64,000 bases of DNA from Mycobacterium kubicae (GCF_015689175.1 NZ_CP065047.1:5394001-5458000), one strand, 5' to 3'; shown: positions 41,806-50,730, counted from the stretch's first letter. Made by a program: numbers and translations. Notes: generated by a model from the sequence alone, not told the origin.

Positions 41806-42798
41806 GTGACAGCCAGTTCGAGCGGCCCGACCCTGATCGATCACCGTGAGCCGCCCCTTTCCGCGCCGTTAACCTTGTCCTTCGACTACACCCGTTCGGT
41901 GGGTCCGACGCTCGGTAAATTCTTTACCGCATTGCGTGACCGCCACATTCTGGGAGTACGCGGAACCGATGGCCGGGTACATGTGCCACCCGCGGAATAT
42001 GACCCGGTTACCTACGAACCGCTGGGCGAGATGGTACCGGTGTCCAGCGTCGGCACCGTCGTCTCCTGGACCTGGCAGCCCGAGCCGTTGGAAGGCCAGC
42101 CGCTGGACCGACCGTTCGCCTGGGCGCTGATCAAACTCGACGGCGCCGACACCCCGCTGATGCACGCGGTTGACGCGGGCTCGCCCGAGGCGATCAAGAG
42201 CGGTACCCGGGTGCACGTGCACTGGGCCGACGAGACGGTGGGCGCCATCACCGACATCGCCTACTTCGCCCTGGGCGGGGACGCCGAACCGGTGAGCGAG
42301 CAGGCGAATGACCAGGACCCGGTGTCGATGATCATCACGCCGATCCAGATGACGATCCAGCACACCGCCTCGCACGAGGAGAGCGCCTACCTGCGTGCCA
42401 TTGCCGAGGGCAAACTGCTGGGCGCCCGCACCGGCGAAAACGGGAAGGTGTACTTCCCGCCGCACGGCGCGGATCCCGCCACCGGACAACCGACCACCGA
42501 GTTCGTCGAGTTGCCGGACAAGGGCACGGTTACCACGTTCGCCATCATCAACATCCCGTTCCAGGGGCAGCGCATCAAGCCGCCTTACGTCGCGGCCTAC
42601 GTGCTGCTCGACGGCGCCGACATCCCGTTCCTGCACCTGGTCGCCGACGTCGACGCGCATGAAGTCCGGATGGGCATGCGCGTGGAAGCGGTGTGGAAAC
42701 CGCGCGAGGAGTGGGGATTCGGTATCGACAACATCGAATTCTTCCGGCCTACCGGCGAACCCGACGCCGACTACGACACCTACCGCCACCACCTGTAA
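41806..42798 (+). CDS. DUF35 OB-fold protein, partner of Ltp4/Ltp3 (Rv3521-like)
   Basis: Protein of 330 residues with two DUF35-like OB-fold units: residues about 30-140 (ALRDRHILGVRGTDGRVHVP, PVSSVGTVVSWTW) and about 200-315 (AIAEGKLLGARTGENGKVYF, LPDKGTVTTFAIINIPF). DUF35 proteins bind SCP-x thiolase-like proteins and complete their active sites, as ChsH2 does for Ltp2. The Zn-ribbon Cys pairs of many DUF35 proteins are absent here. GTG 41806 is chosen because the frame upstream crosses the KstR operator; no clear ribosome site precedes it. First gene of the operon with ltp4 (16 bp) and ltp3. Confidence 0.82.
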   Translation: MTASSSGPTLIDHREPPLSAPLTLSFDYTRSVGPTLGKFFTALRDRHILGVRGTDGRVHVPPAEYDPVTYEPLGEMVPVSSVGTVVSWTWQPEPLEGQPLDRPFAWALIKLDGADTPLMHAVDAGSPEAIKSGTRVHVHWADETVGAITDIAYFALGGDAEPVSEQANDQDPVSMIITPIQMTIQHTASHEESAYLRAIAEGKLLGARTGENGKVYFPPHGADPATGQPTTEFVELPDKGTVTTFAIINIPFQGQRIKPPYVAAYVLLDGADIPFLHLVADVDAHEVRMGMRVEAVWKPREEWGFGIDNIEFFRPTGEPDADYDTYRHHL

Positions 42799-42813
42799 AG
42801 GGCTTACTTACCA

Positions 42814-43878
42814 ATGAGCGCTCGCAATGTTGCGGTCGTCGGCTTTGCCCACGCCCCACACGTACGCCGCACCGACGGCACCACCAACGGCGTCGAGATG
42901 TTGATGCCGTGCTTCGCACAGCTTTACGAGGACCTCGGCATCACCAAGGGCGACATCGGCTTCTGGTGTTCCGGGTCCTCGGATTACCTTGCCGGACGCG
43001 CCTTTTCGTTCATCTCGGCCATCGACTCGATTGGAGCCGTGCCCCCGATCAACGAGTCGCACGTCGAGATGGACGCGGCCTGGGCTCTCTACGAGGCCTA
43101 CATCAAGATCCTCACCGGCGAGGTCGACACCGCGCTGGTGTACGGCTTCGGCAAGTCCTCGGCGGGCATCCTGCGCCGCGTCCTGTCGCGACAGACCGAC
43201 CCCTACACCGTCGCGCCGTTGTGGCCCGACTCCGTGTCGATGGCGGGGTTGCAGGCCCGGATCGGGCTCGACGCTGACAAGTGGAGTTACGAGCAGATGG
43301 CGCGCGTGGCGTTCGAATCCTTCGCCAACGCGACGCGGGTCGACTCCGAGCCGCCGCCGGTCAGTCTCGACGACCTGCTGGAGCGGCCGTTCTTCGCCGA
43401 TCCGTTGCGCCGCCACGACATCGCCCCGATCACCGACGGGGCCGCGGCGATCGTGCTCGCCGCCGATGACCGGGCCCGCGAGTTGCGCGAAAACCCGGCC
43501 TGGATCACCGGAATCGAGCACCGCATCGAATCCCCGGCGCTGGGTGTGCGCGACCTGACCGAATCGCCGTCCACCCAGGTAGCGGCGAAGGCGGCGACTG
43601 GCGGGAAGACCAAGAACATCGAAGTCGCCGAGCTGCACGCCCCTTTCACCCACCAGCACCTCATCATCGCCGAGGCCATCAACCTGCCCGGCGCAACGAA
43701 AATCAACCCCTCCGGGGGCGCGCTGGCGGCCAACCCCATGTTCGTCGCCGGCTTGGAACGCATCGGTTTTGCCGCACAACACATCTGGAACGGGTCGGCG
43801 CAGCGGGTGCTGGCACATGCCACCAGCGGGCCCGCGCTGCAACAGAATCTGGTCGCGGTGATGGAAGGAAAGATCTGA
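42814..43878 (+). CDS. ltp4: Thiolase-like lipid-transfer protein Ltp4
   Basis: SCP-x/nonspecific lipid-transfer-type thiolase-fold protein of 354 residues, as Rv3522. Seen: SSDYLAGRAFSFI where the nucleophile Cys of true thiolases would lie, NESHVEMDAAWALYEAYIKI, LHAPFTHQHLIIAEAINLPG and INPSGGALAANPMFVAGLER. Lack of the nucleophilic Cys suggests a C-C lyase (retro-aldolase) or structural role rather than a thiolase. It overlaps ltp3 by one base (TGATG), so the two chains are made together, likely as a heteromer with the DUF35 protein. Confidence 0.9.
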   Translation: MSARNVAVVGFAHAPHVRRTDGTTNGVEMLMPCFAQLYEDLGITKGDIGFWCSGSSDYLAGRAFSFISAIDSIGAVPPINESHVEMDAAWALYEAYIKILTGEVDTALVYGFGKSSAGILRRVLSRQTDPYTVAPLWPDSVSMAGLQARIGLDADKWSYEQMARVAFESFANATRVDSEPPPVSLDDLLERPFFADPLRRHDIAPITDGAAAIVLAADDRARELRENPAWITGIEHRIESPALGVRDLTESPSTQVAAKAATGGKTKNIEVAELHAPFTHQHLIIAEAINLPGATKINPSGGALAANPMFVAGLERIGFAAQHIWNGSAQRVLAHATSGPALQQNLVAVMEGKI

Positions 43879-45056
43879 TGGCCGGCGCAGGGGCACAGCT
43901 TGCCGCGGTACTTGGCACCGGACAAACCAAGTACGTCGCCAAACGTCAAGACGTGTCGATGAACGGGATGGTCCGCGAAGCCATCGACCGCGCACTGGAA
44001 GATTCCGGGTCCACCTTCGACGACATCGATGCCGTCGTCGTCGGTAAGGCTCCCGACTTCTTCGAAGGCGTCATGATGCCCGAGCTGTTCATGGCCGACG
44101 CGGTGGGCGCCAGCGGCAAGCCGCTGATCCGGGTGCACACCGCGGGTTCGGTCGGCGGCTCCACCGGCGTCGTCGCGGCCAGCCTGGTGCAGTCCGGTAA
44201 GTACCGGCGCGTGCTGGCGATGGCCTGGGAGAAGCAGTCGGAGTCAAACGCCATGTGGGCGTTGTCGATTCCCATCCCGTTCATCAAACCCGTCGGCGCG
44301 GGCGCGGGTGGGTATTTCGCCCCGCATGTGCGCGCCTACATCCGGCGCGCGGGAGCTCCCGAACACATCGGGGCCATGGTGGCGGTCAAGGACCGGCTCA
44401 ACGGCAGCCGCAACCCGCTGGCGCACCTACAACAGCCCGACATCACCCAGGAGAAGGTGATGTCCTCCCCCATGCTCTGGGACCCCATCCGCTACGACGA
44501 AACCTGCCCCTCGTCGGACGGCGCCTGCGCCGTCGTGATCGGCAACGAGGAGACCGCCGACGCCCAACTGGCACAGGGCCGTCCGGTGGCCTGGATCCAC
44601 GCCACCGCACTGCGCACCGAGCCGCTGGCCTACGCCGGGCGCGACCAGGTCAGCCCCCAGGCCGGTCGGGACGCGGCCGCGGCGCTGTGGAAGGCGGCCG
44701 GCATCACCAGCCCCATCGACGAGATCGATGCCGCCGAAATCTACGTGCCGTTCTCCTGGTTCGAGCCGATGTGGCTGGAAAACCTCGGTTTTGCCGCCGA
44801 AGGAGAAGGCTGGAAGCTGACCGAAGCCGGGGAGACGGCCATCGGCGGGCGGCTGCCGGTCAACCCGTCCGGTGGGGTGCTGTCGTCGAATCCGATTGGG
44901 GCGTCAGGCTTGATCCGCTTCGCCGAAGCGGCCATCCAGGTGATGGACAAGGGCGGTGATCACCAGGTTCCGAACGTGCGCAAGGCGTTGGGCCACGCTT
45001 ACGGCGGGGGGTCGCAGTACTACTCCATGTGGGTGGTCGGTAAGGACAAGCCGTGA
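43878..45056 (+). CDS. ltp3: Thiolase-like lipid-transfer protein Ltp3
   Basis: Thiolase-fold protein of 392 residues, as Rv3523. Seen: RVHTAGSVGGSTGVVAASLV at the position of the thiolase nucleophile loop (Ser/Gly, no Cys), AEIYVPFSWFEPMWLENLGF, PVNPSGGVLSSNPIGASGLI, and a C-terminal KALGHAYGGGSQYYSMWVVG, where thiolases have CGGGGQG. Like Ltp4 it probably acts on a steroid side-chain CoA. Its stop overlaps the GTG of the next LLM gene (GTGA). Confidence 0.9.
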   Translation: MAGAGAQLAAVLGTGQTKYVAKRQDVSMNGMVREAIDRALEDSGSTFDDIDAVVVGKAPDFFEGVMMPELFMADAVGASGKPLIRVHTAGSVGGSTGVVAASLVQSGKYRRVLAMAWEKQSESNAMWALSIPIPFIKPVGAGAGGYFAPHVRAYIRRAGAPEHIGAMVAVKDRLNGSRNPLAHLQQPDITQEKVMSSPMLWDPIRYDETCPSSDGACAVVIGNEETADAQLAQGRPVAWIHATALRTEPLAYAGRDQVSPQAGRDAAAALWKAAGITSPIDEIDAAEIYVPFSWFEPMWLENLGFAAEGEGWKLTEAGETAIGGRLPVNPSGGVLSSNPIGASGLIRFAEAAIQVMDKGGDHQVPNVRKALGHAYGGGSQYYSMWVVGKDKP

Positions 45057-45943
45057 GCCGGATGCAGTACACCTGCAGCATCGCGATGGGTCCGATCGAC
45101 CAGCTGGTCGAGATCGCCAAGACCGCAGAGGAAGTCGGTTTCGACAGCATCGCGCTGCCCGATTCGCTGTTCTACATGGAGAAGGCGGCCGCCGACTACC
45201 CCTACACACCCGACGGGTCGCGGATGTGGGACGAAAACACCCCCTGGGTGGACCCGTTGATCGCCGCCGGTGCGATGGGCGCGGTGACCACCGAGCTGCG
45301 GTTCTATACCAACGTGATGAAGCTCGGCTCGCGCAACCCGTTGCTGCTGGCCCGTCAGGTCGGCTCGGTGGCCAACCTGACCAACAACCGCTTCGGATTC
45401 GGTGTGGGGATCGGCTGGGCGCCTGAGGAATTCGAATGGTGCGGGGTGCCGTACAAGCGTCGGGGCGCGCGGGTCGACGAAATGATCGAAGTCATCAAGC
45501 TGGTGCTCGCTGGCGGCATGGTCGAATTCCACGGGGAGTTCTACGACTTCGACCGGTTGCAGATGAGCCCCGCGCCCAGCAAGCCGGTGCCGTTCTACGT
45601 CGGCGGTCACACCGATGTCGCGCTGCGCCGCGCGGCGCGCGTCGGCGACGGCTGGACCAGCGCCATGATGACCGGCGAGCAACTCGCCGAAACCATCGGC
45701 AAACTCAACAAGCTACGCACCGAATATGGCCGCGGCGACCAGCCTTTCGAATTTCAGGCGGTCTGCATCGACAAGTTCGGCGTCGACGGGCATCGCGAGC
45801 TCGCCGAAATCGGCGTCACCGACAACATCGTCATCCCGTGGATTTTCGACGGCTTGAGCTTCGACGCTCCCCTGGGCAAGAAGCAGGATTCGATGAAGCG
45901 CTTCGCCGACACCTACATCCACTCGGGCTGGCAGGACTCGTGA
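45053..45943 (+). CDS. F420-dependent LLM-class oxidoreductase after ltp3
   Basis: LLM protein of 296 residues starting at GTG 45053 in an overlap with the ltp3 stop. Seen: AMGPIDQLVEIAKTAEEVGF, ELRFYTNVMKLGSRNPLLLA, LTNNRFGFGVGIGWAPEEFE, RRGARVDEMIEVIKLV and PVPFYVGGHTDVALRRAARV, all F420-type LLM motifs. M. tuberculosis has Rv3524, a membrane protein, after ltp3, so this gene and the next are an alternative extension of the ltp operon. A role in sterol catabolism is inferred from coupling alone. Confidence 0.86.
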   Translation: MSRMQYTCSIAMGPIDQLVEIAKTAEEVGFDSIALPDSLFYMEKAAADYPYTPDGSRMWDENTPWVDPLIAAGAMGAVTTELRFYTNVMKLGSRNPLLLARQVGSVANLTNNRFGFGVGIGWAPEEFEWCGVPYKRRGARVDEMIEVIKLVLAGGMVEFHGEFYDFDRLQMSPAPSKPVPFYVGGHTDVALRRAARVGDGWTSAMMTGEQLAETIGKLNKLRTEYGRGDQPFEFQAVCIDKFGVDGHRELAEIGVTDNIVIPWIFDGLSFDAPLGKKQDSMKRFADTYIHSGWQDS

Positions 45944-46353
45944 GCACCACCGGGCATCCCGCGCACGAGGCCGGCCGCCGGTCCCGCGAGGCGGTCATGG
46001 CCCGCGACAAGGAGGCCTGGCTGGCGGTCTTCTCCGACGACGCGATCGTCGAAGACCCGATCGGTCCTTCGGTCTTCGACCCCGAAGGCAAGGGACACCG
46101 GGGGCGGGACGCCATTTCGGCATTCTGGGACGTGGCCATCGCCCCCACCAACAAAATCGAGTTCTTCTTCCGCGACACCTTCCAGTGCGGCAACGAAGAA
46201 GCCAACGTCGGCCACATCCTGATCACGACCGGCGACTACCAGACCACCGCCGAAGGCGTGTTCACCTACAAAGCCAACGACGAAGGCCAGTTGCTAGCGC
46301 TGCGCGCCTATTGGGAGATGGACCGCGCCGCGGCCAACACCCGCAAGATCTAG
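45940..46353 (+). CDS. SnoaL/NTF2-like (ketosteroid-isomerase-fold) protein
   Basis: Protein of 137 residues in the NTF2-like fold that includes steroid delta-isomerases. GTG 45940 overlaps the LLM stop (GTGA). Seen: EAVMARDKEAWLAVFSDDAI then VEDPIGPSVF, GHRGRDAISAFWDVAIAPTN, and a late YKANDEGQLLALRAYWEMDR strand. The common catalytic Tyr/Asp pair of known delta5-3-ketosteroid isomerases cannot be confirmed. Coupling to ltp3 and an LLM gene makes a steroid-like substrate plausible. A binding protein without catalysis is also possible. Confidence 0.78.
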   Translation: MSTTGHPAHEAGRRSREAVMARDKEAWLAVFSDDAIVEDPIGPSVFDPEGKGHRGRDAISAFWDVAIAPTNKIEFFFRDTFQCGNEEANVGHILITTGDYQTTAEGVFTYKANDEGQLLALRAYWEMDRAAANTRKI

Positions 46354-46392
46354 CAGTTCACAGTCGACACATCTGCTGTCACTCTTGACTAT

Positions 46393-47172
46393 GTGTCCGC
46401 CAAGCACGTCGTTCTGGTCCATGGCTCGTGGAGCCGGGGGTCACAATGGGCCCCCGCTCGGGCCGCTTTCGAGGAGCGCGGATTCACCGTCCACACTCCC
46501 ACGCTGCGGCATCACCAACTGCCCTTGGCCGAGGGCGCGAGGGAGATCGCGCGACTGAGCGTTCGCGACTACGTAGCTGATCTCACCGGGCTGGTCTCCT
46601 CTCTGGACTCCCCGGCGCTGCTGGTCGGCCACTCATTGGGCGGTCTATTAGTTCAGCTGGTTGCCGGTCGCACCGCGCATGCCGGCGTGATCGCCGCCTG
46701 CCCATCGCCGGTGGGCCCGTCTGGTCTGAATCGGACGACACTAGGGATCGCCATGGTGCACGCCGCCAAGCCGCGACCATGGATGAAACCAGTCCATCCG
46801 CCGACGTGGCAGCGGTTTCGCTGCGCCGTGGCGGGCGCCCAAACTGAAGACGTTGCGCGCGGTGCATTTAACGACTTGGTCTGCGAATCCGGCCGGGCCC
46901 TGTTCTTCGAACTTGCTATGCCGTGGCTGGACCGGGCCAGGGCGGCTGAGGTCGAACGCGGCCGGATTACGGGGCCACTGCTTGTCATCGCCGGCGAACA
47001 AGACCGCATCGTGCCGCCACGACTGGCACGCCGGATCGCGAACCGGTATCCGAACGCCAGCTACGCCGAGATCCCGGGATCCGATCACTTGGTGTTCCAC
47101 GGCGAGGCGTTGCCGATCACCATGGGATATATCGATAATTGGGTCGCGCAGCAGGTACGTCTCGCCGGCTAA
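46393..47172 (+). CDS. Alpha/beta hydrolase
   Basis: Alpha/beta-hydrolase fold protein of 259 residues from GTG 46393. Seen: VVLVHGSWSRGSQW (oxyanion loop), nucleophile elbow LVGHSLGGLLVQL, acidic residue in GEQDRIVPPRLA and final His in IPGSDHLVFHGEALPITMGY. Esterase, lactonase or C-C hydrolase are all possible. It is 40 bp after the SnoaL gene and ends 2 bp from the convergent gamma-carbonic-anhydrase-like gene. It takes the place of Rv3524. Confidence 0.85.
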   Translation: MSAKHVVLVHGSWSRGSQWAPARAAFEERGFTVHTPTLRHHQLPLAEGAREIARLSVRDYVADLTGLVSSLDSPALLVGHSLGGLLVQLVAGRTAHAGVIAACPSPVGPSGLNRTTLGIAMVHAAKPRPWMKPVHPPTWQRFRCAVAGAQTEDVARGAFNDLVCESGRALFFELAMPWLDRARAAEVERGRITGPLLVIAGEQDRIVPPRLARRIANRYPNASYAEIPGSDHLVFHGEALPITMGYIDNWVAQQVRLAG

Positions 47173-47174
47173 CG

Positions 47175-47699
47175 CTAGATCGGCTCGAGTCCCGCCAGAT
47201 GCCGCTGCGCCAGGTCTCGGTAGGCCTGCGGGTTGACGTTCACCCACATTTCCGCACCGGTTCCGGCGATCGGACCCTTGACCTGCGCCGGGGCGCCAGT
47301 CACCAGCATGCCTTCGGGAATCTTGGTGCCGGCCACCACCAGCGAATGCGCCGCAACCAAGCTGCGGGCGCCGATCACCGCGCCGTCGAGCACCGTCGCG
47401 TGATTGGCGATCAACGCTTCCGGGCCCACGTGCACGCCATGTATGACGCACAGATGCGCCACGGTGGCGCCGGGGCCGATGTCGACCGGGATGCCCGGCG
47501 GCGCGTGCAACACCGATCCGTCCTGCACATTGGCGCCTTCGCGGACCACAATCGGCGCGTAGTCGGCGCGGAGGACCGCGTTGAACCAGACCGATGCCCC
47601 CGCCTCGATAATGACGTCGCCGATCAATGTGGCGGTCGGGGCCACGAACGCGGTGGGATCGACGCGCGGCGAGCGACCCTCGAAAGCAAACAGTGGCAT
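47175..47699 (-). CDS. Gamma-carbonic anhydrase-like hexapeptide protein (Rv3525c-like)
   Basis: Left-handed beta-helix protein of 174 residues, as Rv3525c. Seen: repeats [LIV]G-x4 through GDVIIEAGASVWFNAVLRAD, NVQDGSVLHAPPG with the first His, then HLCVIHGVHVGPEALIAN holding the paired His of the gamma-class zinc site. The trimer binds a metal between subunits. Carbonic anhydrase activity is not shown for this group; transport or scaffolding roles have been proposed. Divergent from kshA with the KstR operator 73 bp upstream of its start. Confidence 0.88.
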   Translation of the reverse strand: MPLFAFEGRSPRVDPTAFVAPTATLIGDVIIEAGASVWFNAVLRADYAPIVVREGANVQDGSVLHAPPGIPVDIGPGATVAHLCVIHGVHVGPEALIANHATVLDGAVIGARSLVAAHSLVVAGTKIPEGMLVTGAPAQVKGPIAGTGAEMWVNVNPQAYRDLAQRHLAGLEPI

Positions 47700-47771
47700 C
47701 GTTTAGATATACCGCCCTTCAGGCGTTTTCCATGGCCAGACCCGCCTCGTTGCGCACGCCTGCGGGAAAAC

Positions 47772-47785
47772 TGTAACGTGTTCTA
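47772..47785. promoter_or_regulatory. KstR-type operator (kshA)
   Basis: TGTAACGTGTTCTA, an exact fit, 28 bp upstream of the kshA GTG and in the divergent gap with the carbonic-anhydrase-like gene. Confidence 0.78.
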
Positions 47786-47812
47786 GTTAGAGACCGACTT
47801 GGAGGTGACCAG

Positions 47813-48970
47813 GTGAGTACCGACAGTGCAGCGGTCGGCATCCGGGAAATCGATTCCGGCACCTTGCCGACCCGATATGCCCGCGGCTGGCATTGCCTGG
47901 GAGTGGCAAAGGACTTCCTGGATGGCAAGCCGCACCCTATCCAGGCGTTCGGCACCAAACTGGTGGTCTTCGCAGACTCCCACGGTGAGCTCAAGGTTCT
48001 CGACGCCTACTGCCGGCACATGGGCGGTGACCTGTCCGAGGGCACCATCAAAGGTGACGCAATCGCCTGCCCGTTCCACGACTGGCGGTGGGGCGGCGAC
48101 GGGCGCTGCAAGCTGGTGCCGTACGCCAAGCGCACCCCGAAGACCGCGCGCACCCGCTCCTGGACCACCGATGTGCGCAGCGGCTTGCTGTTCGTCTGGC
48201 ACGACCACGAAGGCAACCCGCCGGACCCCGCCGTCCGCATCCCCGAGATCCCCGAGTACACCAGTGGTGAGTGGACCGACTGGCGCTGGAACCGAATCCT
48301 CATCGAGGGCTCGAACTGCCGCGACATCATCGACAACGTCACCGACATGGCGCACTTCTTCTACATCCATTTCGGGTTGCCGACGTACTTCAAGAACGTC
48401 TTCGAAGGCCACATCGCCTCGCAGTACCTGCACAACGTCGGCCGGCCCGACGTCAACGACCTGGGCACCTCCTACGGCGAAGCGCACCTGGACTCCGAGG
48501 CGTCCTACTTCGGCCCGTCGTTCATGATCAACTGGCTGCACAACAGCTACGGCGGTTACAAGGCCGAATCGATCCTGATCAACTGCCACTACCCGGTGAC
48601 CCAGGACTCGTTCGTGTTGCAGTGGGGCGTCATCGTCGAAAAGCCCAAGGGCATGGACGAAGCGATGACCGACAAACTGTCCCGGGTGTTCACCGAGGGC
48701 GTCAGCAAGGGCTTCTTGCAAGACGTGGAGATCTGGAAACACAAGACCCGCATCGACAACCCGTTGCTGGTCGAGGAGGACGGCGCGGTCTACCAGTTGC
48801 GTCGTTGGTATCAGCAGTTCTATGTCGACGTTGCCGACATCAAGCCAGAGATGGTGGAGCGCTTTGAGATCGAGGTTGACACGACGCGCGCCAACGAGTT
48901 CTGGAACGCCGAGGTGGAGCAGAACCTGAAGGCTCGGGAATCTGAAGACGTCCCCGCGGAGCAGCACTAG
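47813..48970 (+). CDS. kshA: 3-ketosteroid-9-alpha-hydroxylase oxygenase KshA
   Basis: Rieske non-heme iron oxygenase of 385 residues; with its reductase KshB (elsewhere) it hydroxylates C9 of 1,4-androstadienedione, which opens ring B. Seen: Rieske ligands in CRHMGGDL and CPFHDWRWGGDG; the mononuclear-iron region DNVTDMAHFFYIHFG with Asp and two His; YHxG-type later residues. GTG 47813 has GGAGG at 47801-47805. A KstR site precedes it. Five bases after the stop, a Rv3527-like gene begins. Confidence 0.96.
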   Translation: MSTDSAAVGIREIDSGTLPTRYARGWHCLGVAKDFLDGKPHPIQAFGTKLVVFADSHGELKVLDAYCRHMGGDLSEGTIKGDAIACPFHDWRWGGDGRCKLVPYAKRTPKTARTRSWTTDVRSGLLFVWHDHEGNPPDPAVRIPEIPEYTSGEWTDWRWNRILIEGSNCRDIIDNVTDMAHFFYIHFGLPTYFKNVFEGHIASQYLHNVGRPDVNDLGTSYGEAHLDSEASYFGPSFMINWLHNSYGGYKAESILINCHYPVTQDSFVLQWGVIVEKPKGMDEAMTDKLSRVFTEGVSKGFLQDVEIWKHKTRIDNPLLVEEDGAVYQLRRWYQQFYVDVADIKPEMVERFEIEVDTTRANEFWNAEVEQNLKARESEDVPAEQH

Positions 48971-48975
48971 CCGAC

Positions 48976-49422
48976 ATGGCTGATGAGCAGCAGGAGATTC
49001 CGGACGTCGATCGGCTGGCCCGGTCGATGCTGCTGCTGCACGGCGATCATCACGACCACGACGAGGCGCCGTCGAGTGACGGCGGATCCGGAACCTGGTC
49101 CAAGGCAAGAAATTTCGCCGACGATCCGCAACGCGCGGCCGCCGTGGCCGAAGCCAGCCGCGCCGAACGCGAACGCTACCTCAACGCCGGCCTGCAACCG
49201 GTGGACTGCCGGTTCTGTCATGTCACGGTGACGGTGCGCAAGCTGGGGCCGGGTCACACCGCGGTGCAATGGAATTCGGAGGCATCGCAGCGCTGCGCGC
49301 ACTTCGCCGAGGTACGGGCCGCCGGTGGAGATACGGCTCGAACCAGGACCTGCCCCCGGCTCAGTGACAGCATCGAACACGCAGTGGCCGAAGGCATCTT
49401 GAATCACCGCGACAACGACTGA
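48976..49422 (+). CDS. Conserved protein in operon with kshA (Rv3527-like)
   Basis: Unknown protein of 148 residues, five bases after kshA, as Rv3527. Seen: acidic/His-rich HGDHHDHDEAP near residue 22, CRFCHVTV (CxxC) near 78, RCAHF near 106 and TRTCPRL near 125. Four Cys plus the His cluster suggest a zinc or iron site. Co-transcription with a Rieske oxygenase makes a metal-handling or accessory role thinkable; this is inference. No known domain recognised. Confidence 0.8.
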   Translation: MADEQQEIPDVDRLARSMLLLHGDHHDHDEAPSSDGGSGTWSKARNFADDPQRAAAVAEASRAERERYLNAGLQPVDCRFCHVTVTVRKLGPGHTAVQWNSEASQRCAHFAEVRAAGGDTARTRTCPRLSDSIEHAVAEGILNHRDND

Positions 49423-49469
49423 AGTCACATTGGCCACATGGGCCTCGACTCCCGGAGGGTGTGACTTTT

Positions 49470-49527
49470 TGCCCGCCTCCGAGCGACAATCTTCAGTGTT
49501 CCGCCATTTGTCGCTGTGAGGCGGGCA
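49470..49527. repeat. Dispersed inverted repeat, family A copy 2
   Basis: Arms 49470-49489 and 49508-49527 pair over 20 bases with two mismatches (TGCCCGCCTCCGAGCGACAA in the left arm). Same family as 11061-11137, with a shared GTGAC before the left arm. It lies in the convergent gap between the Rv3527-like and sulfotransferase genes. Confidence 0.72.
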
Positions 49528-49584
49528 CATTGCCTATACCGGCCAAAAACGGTGCAGCTGGTGCTGCTGTGATTTGATGGCCGC

Positions 49585-50730
49585 TCACAGCCCCGCGAAT
49601 CGCTCTTTGACTTCCTCGGCCGTCAACCCGTAATCCGCCAACGAGTACGAATGCTTCGGGGCACGTGCACCTTTCTTGCTTTCGGCGTGAATTTCGGCCA
49701 TGGACTGGCGCGCCTCGTCGGTCAGTGTGATGCCGAAGTGACGGTAGATGTCAGCCACGGTGCCCAGCGGGTCGGCGATCAGGTCGTGGTAGTCGACGTC
49801 ATAGAACTGAGCCGAATCATACTGGGCTCGTGCGGCATTGAACCGCTCCAAGCCGCGCGACCAAGTTTCCATGGCGTCCGCGCCGATCTGTGCACCGGTG
49901 AAGGTCGTCGACCAGCCCTCGGCGGTGTGCTGTGCCAGCGAACACATCGACGCCATGATGGTCTCGACGGGCCGGTGCGTCTGAATCACCAGCGCATCGG
50001 GATAGGTTGCCATCAACGCGTCGAGCGCGAACAGATGGCTGGGGTTCTTCAGCACCCACCGCTTGTCAGCGTCGTTGAGTCCGATCAGCTGAAGATTCTT
50101 GCGGTGCCGCTGATAAGACGGCGTCCAGTCCTGCCGCGACAGCCACTGGGCATAGGTGGGCAGATGCGCCAACGTTTCATACGACACCGAATGCAGCGAC
50201 TGCCGCAACAGCTGCCAGCACTCCTCCAATTCGTAGGCGGCCATGAAATGCAGTCCGGTGTAACCCGGGTTCGCCTGGTGGTGCTGGGTGAACTGCGAGT
50301 CCAGCTGGCGGTACATCGGATTGGATTCCCAGGTGTCGCGCGGCGGACGGGGCTGCGGGAACTCGGCCAGCCACATGTGCAAACCCTGATGCGCCGGGTC
50401 GGCACCCAACAACCGATGCAGCGCAGTGGTCCCGGTGCGCACCAATCCGGTGACGAAGATCGGCCGCTCGATGACCACGTCGGCGTGTTGCGGGTATTGC
50501 TTCCAGGCCGCCTCGGACAACAACCGTGCCACCAGCGCTCCCCGCAGGAAGAACCGATTCATCTTGCTGCCCAACACCGTGAGACCGGCTTCGCGTTTAT
50601 ACGAGTCCAGCAAGACGCCCAGCGCTTCGCGGTAATTGTCGTCGTCACTGCCAAAGTCGTCGAGGCCCACCAGCTTGGTGGCCGATGCGTGCAGGTCTTC
50701 GACGGTGCCTACATCAGTTCGATCAGCCAT
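49585..50730 (-). CDS. Sulfotransferase-family protein (Rv3529c-like)
   Basis: PAPS-dependent sulfotransferase-like protein of 381 residues, as Rv3529c. Seen: 5'-phosphosulfate loop FVTGLVRTGTTALHRLLGAD, HMWLAEFPQPRPPRDTWESN, LKNPSHLFALDALMATYPDA (second part of the PAPS site), HRPVETIMASMCSL. Targets could be sterol or lipid hydroxyls. ATG 50730 shares one base with the stop of the SDR gene. Third gene of a KstR-preceded operon (DUF1214-SDR-sulfotransferase). Confidence 0.87.
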   Translation of the reverse strand: MADRTDVGTVEDLHASATKLVGLDDFGSDDDNYREALGVLLDSYKREAGLTVLGSKMNRFFLRGALVARLLSEAAWKQYPQHADVVIERPIFVTGLVRTGTTALHRLLGADPAHQGLHMWLAEFPQPRPPRDTWESNPMYRQLDSQFTQHHQANPGYTGLHFMAAYELEECWQLLRQSLHSVSYETLAHLPTYAQWLSRQDWTPSYQRHRKNLQLIGLNDADKRWVLKNPSHLFALDALMATYPDALVIQTHRPVETIMASMCSLAQHTAEGWSTTFTGAQIGADAMETWSRGLERFNAARAQYDSAQFYDVDYHDLIADPLGTVADIYRHFGITLTDEARQSMAEIHAESKKGARAPKHSYSLADYGLTAEEVKERFAGL

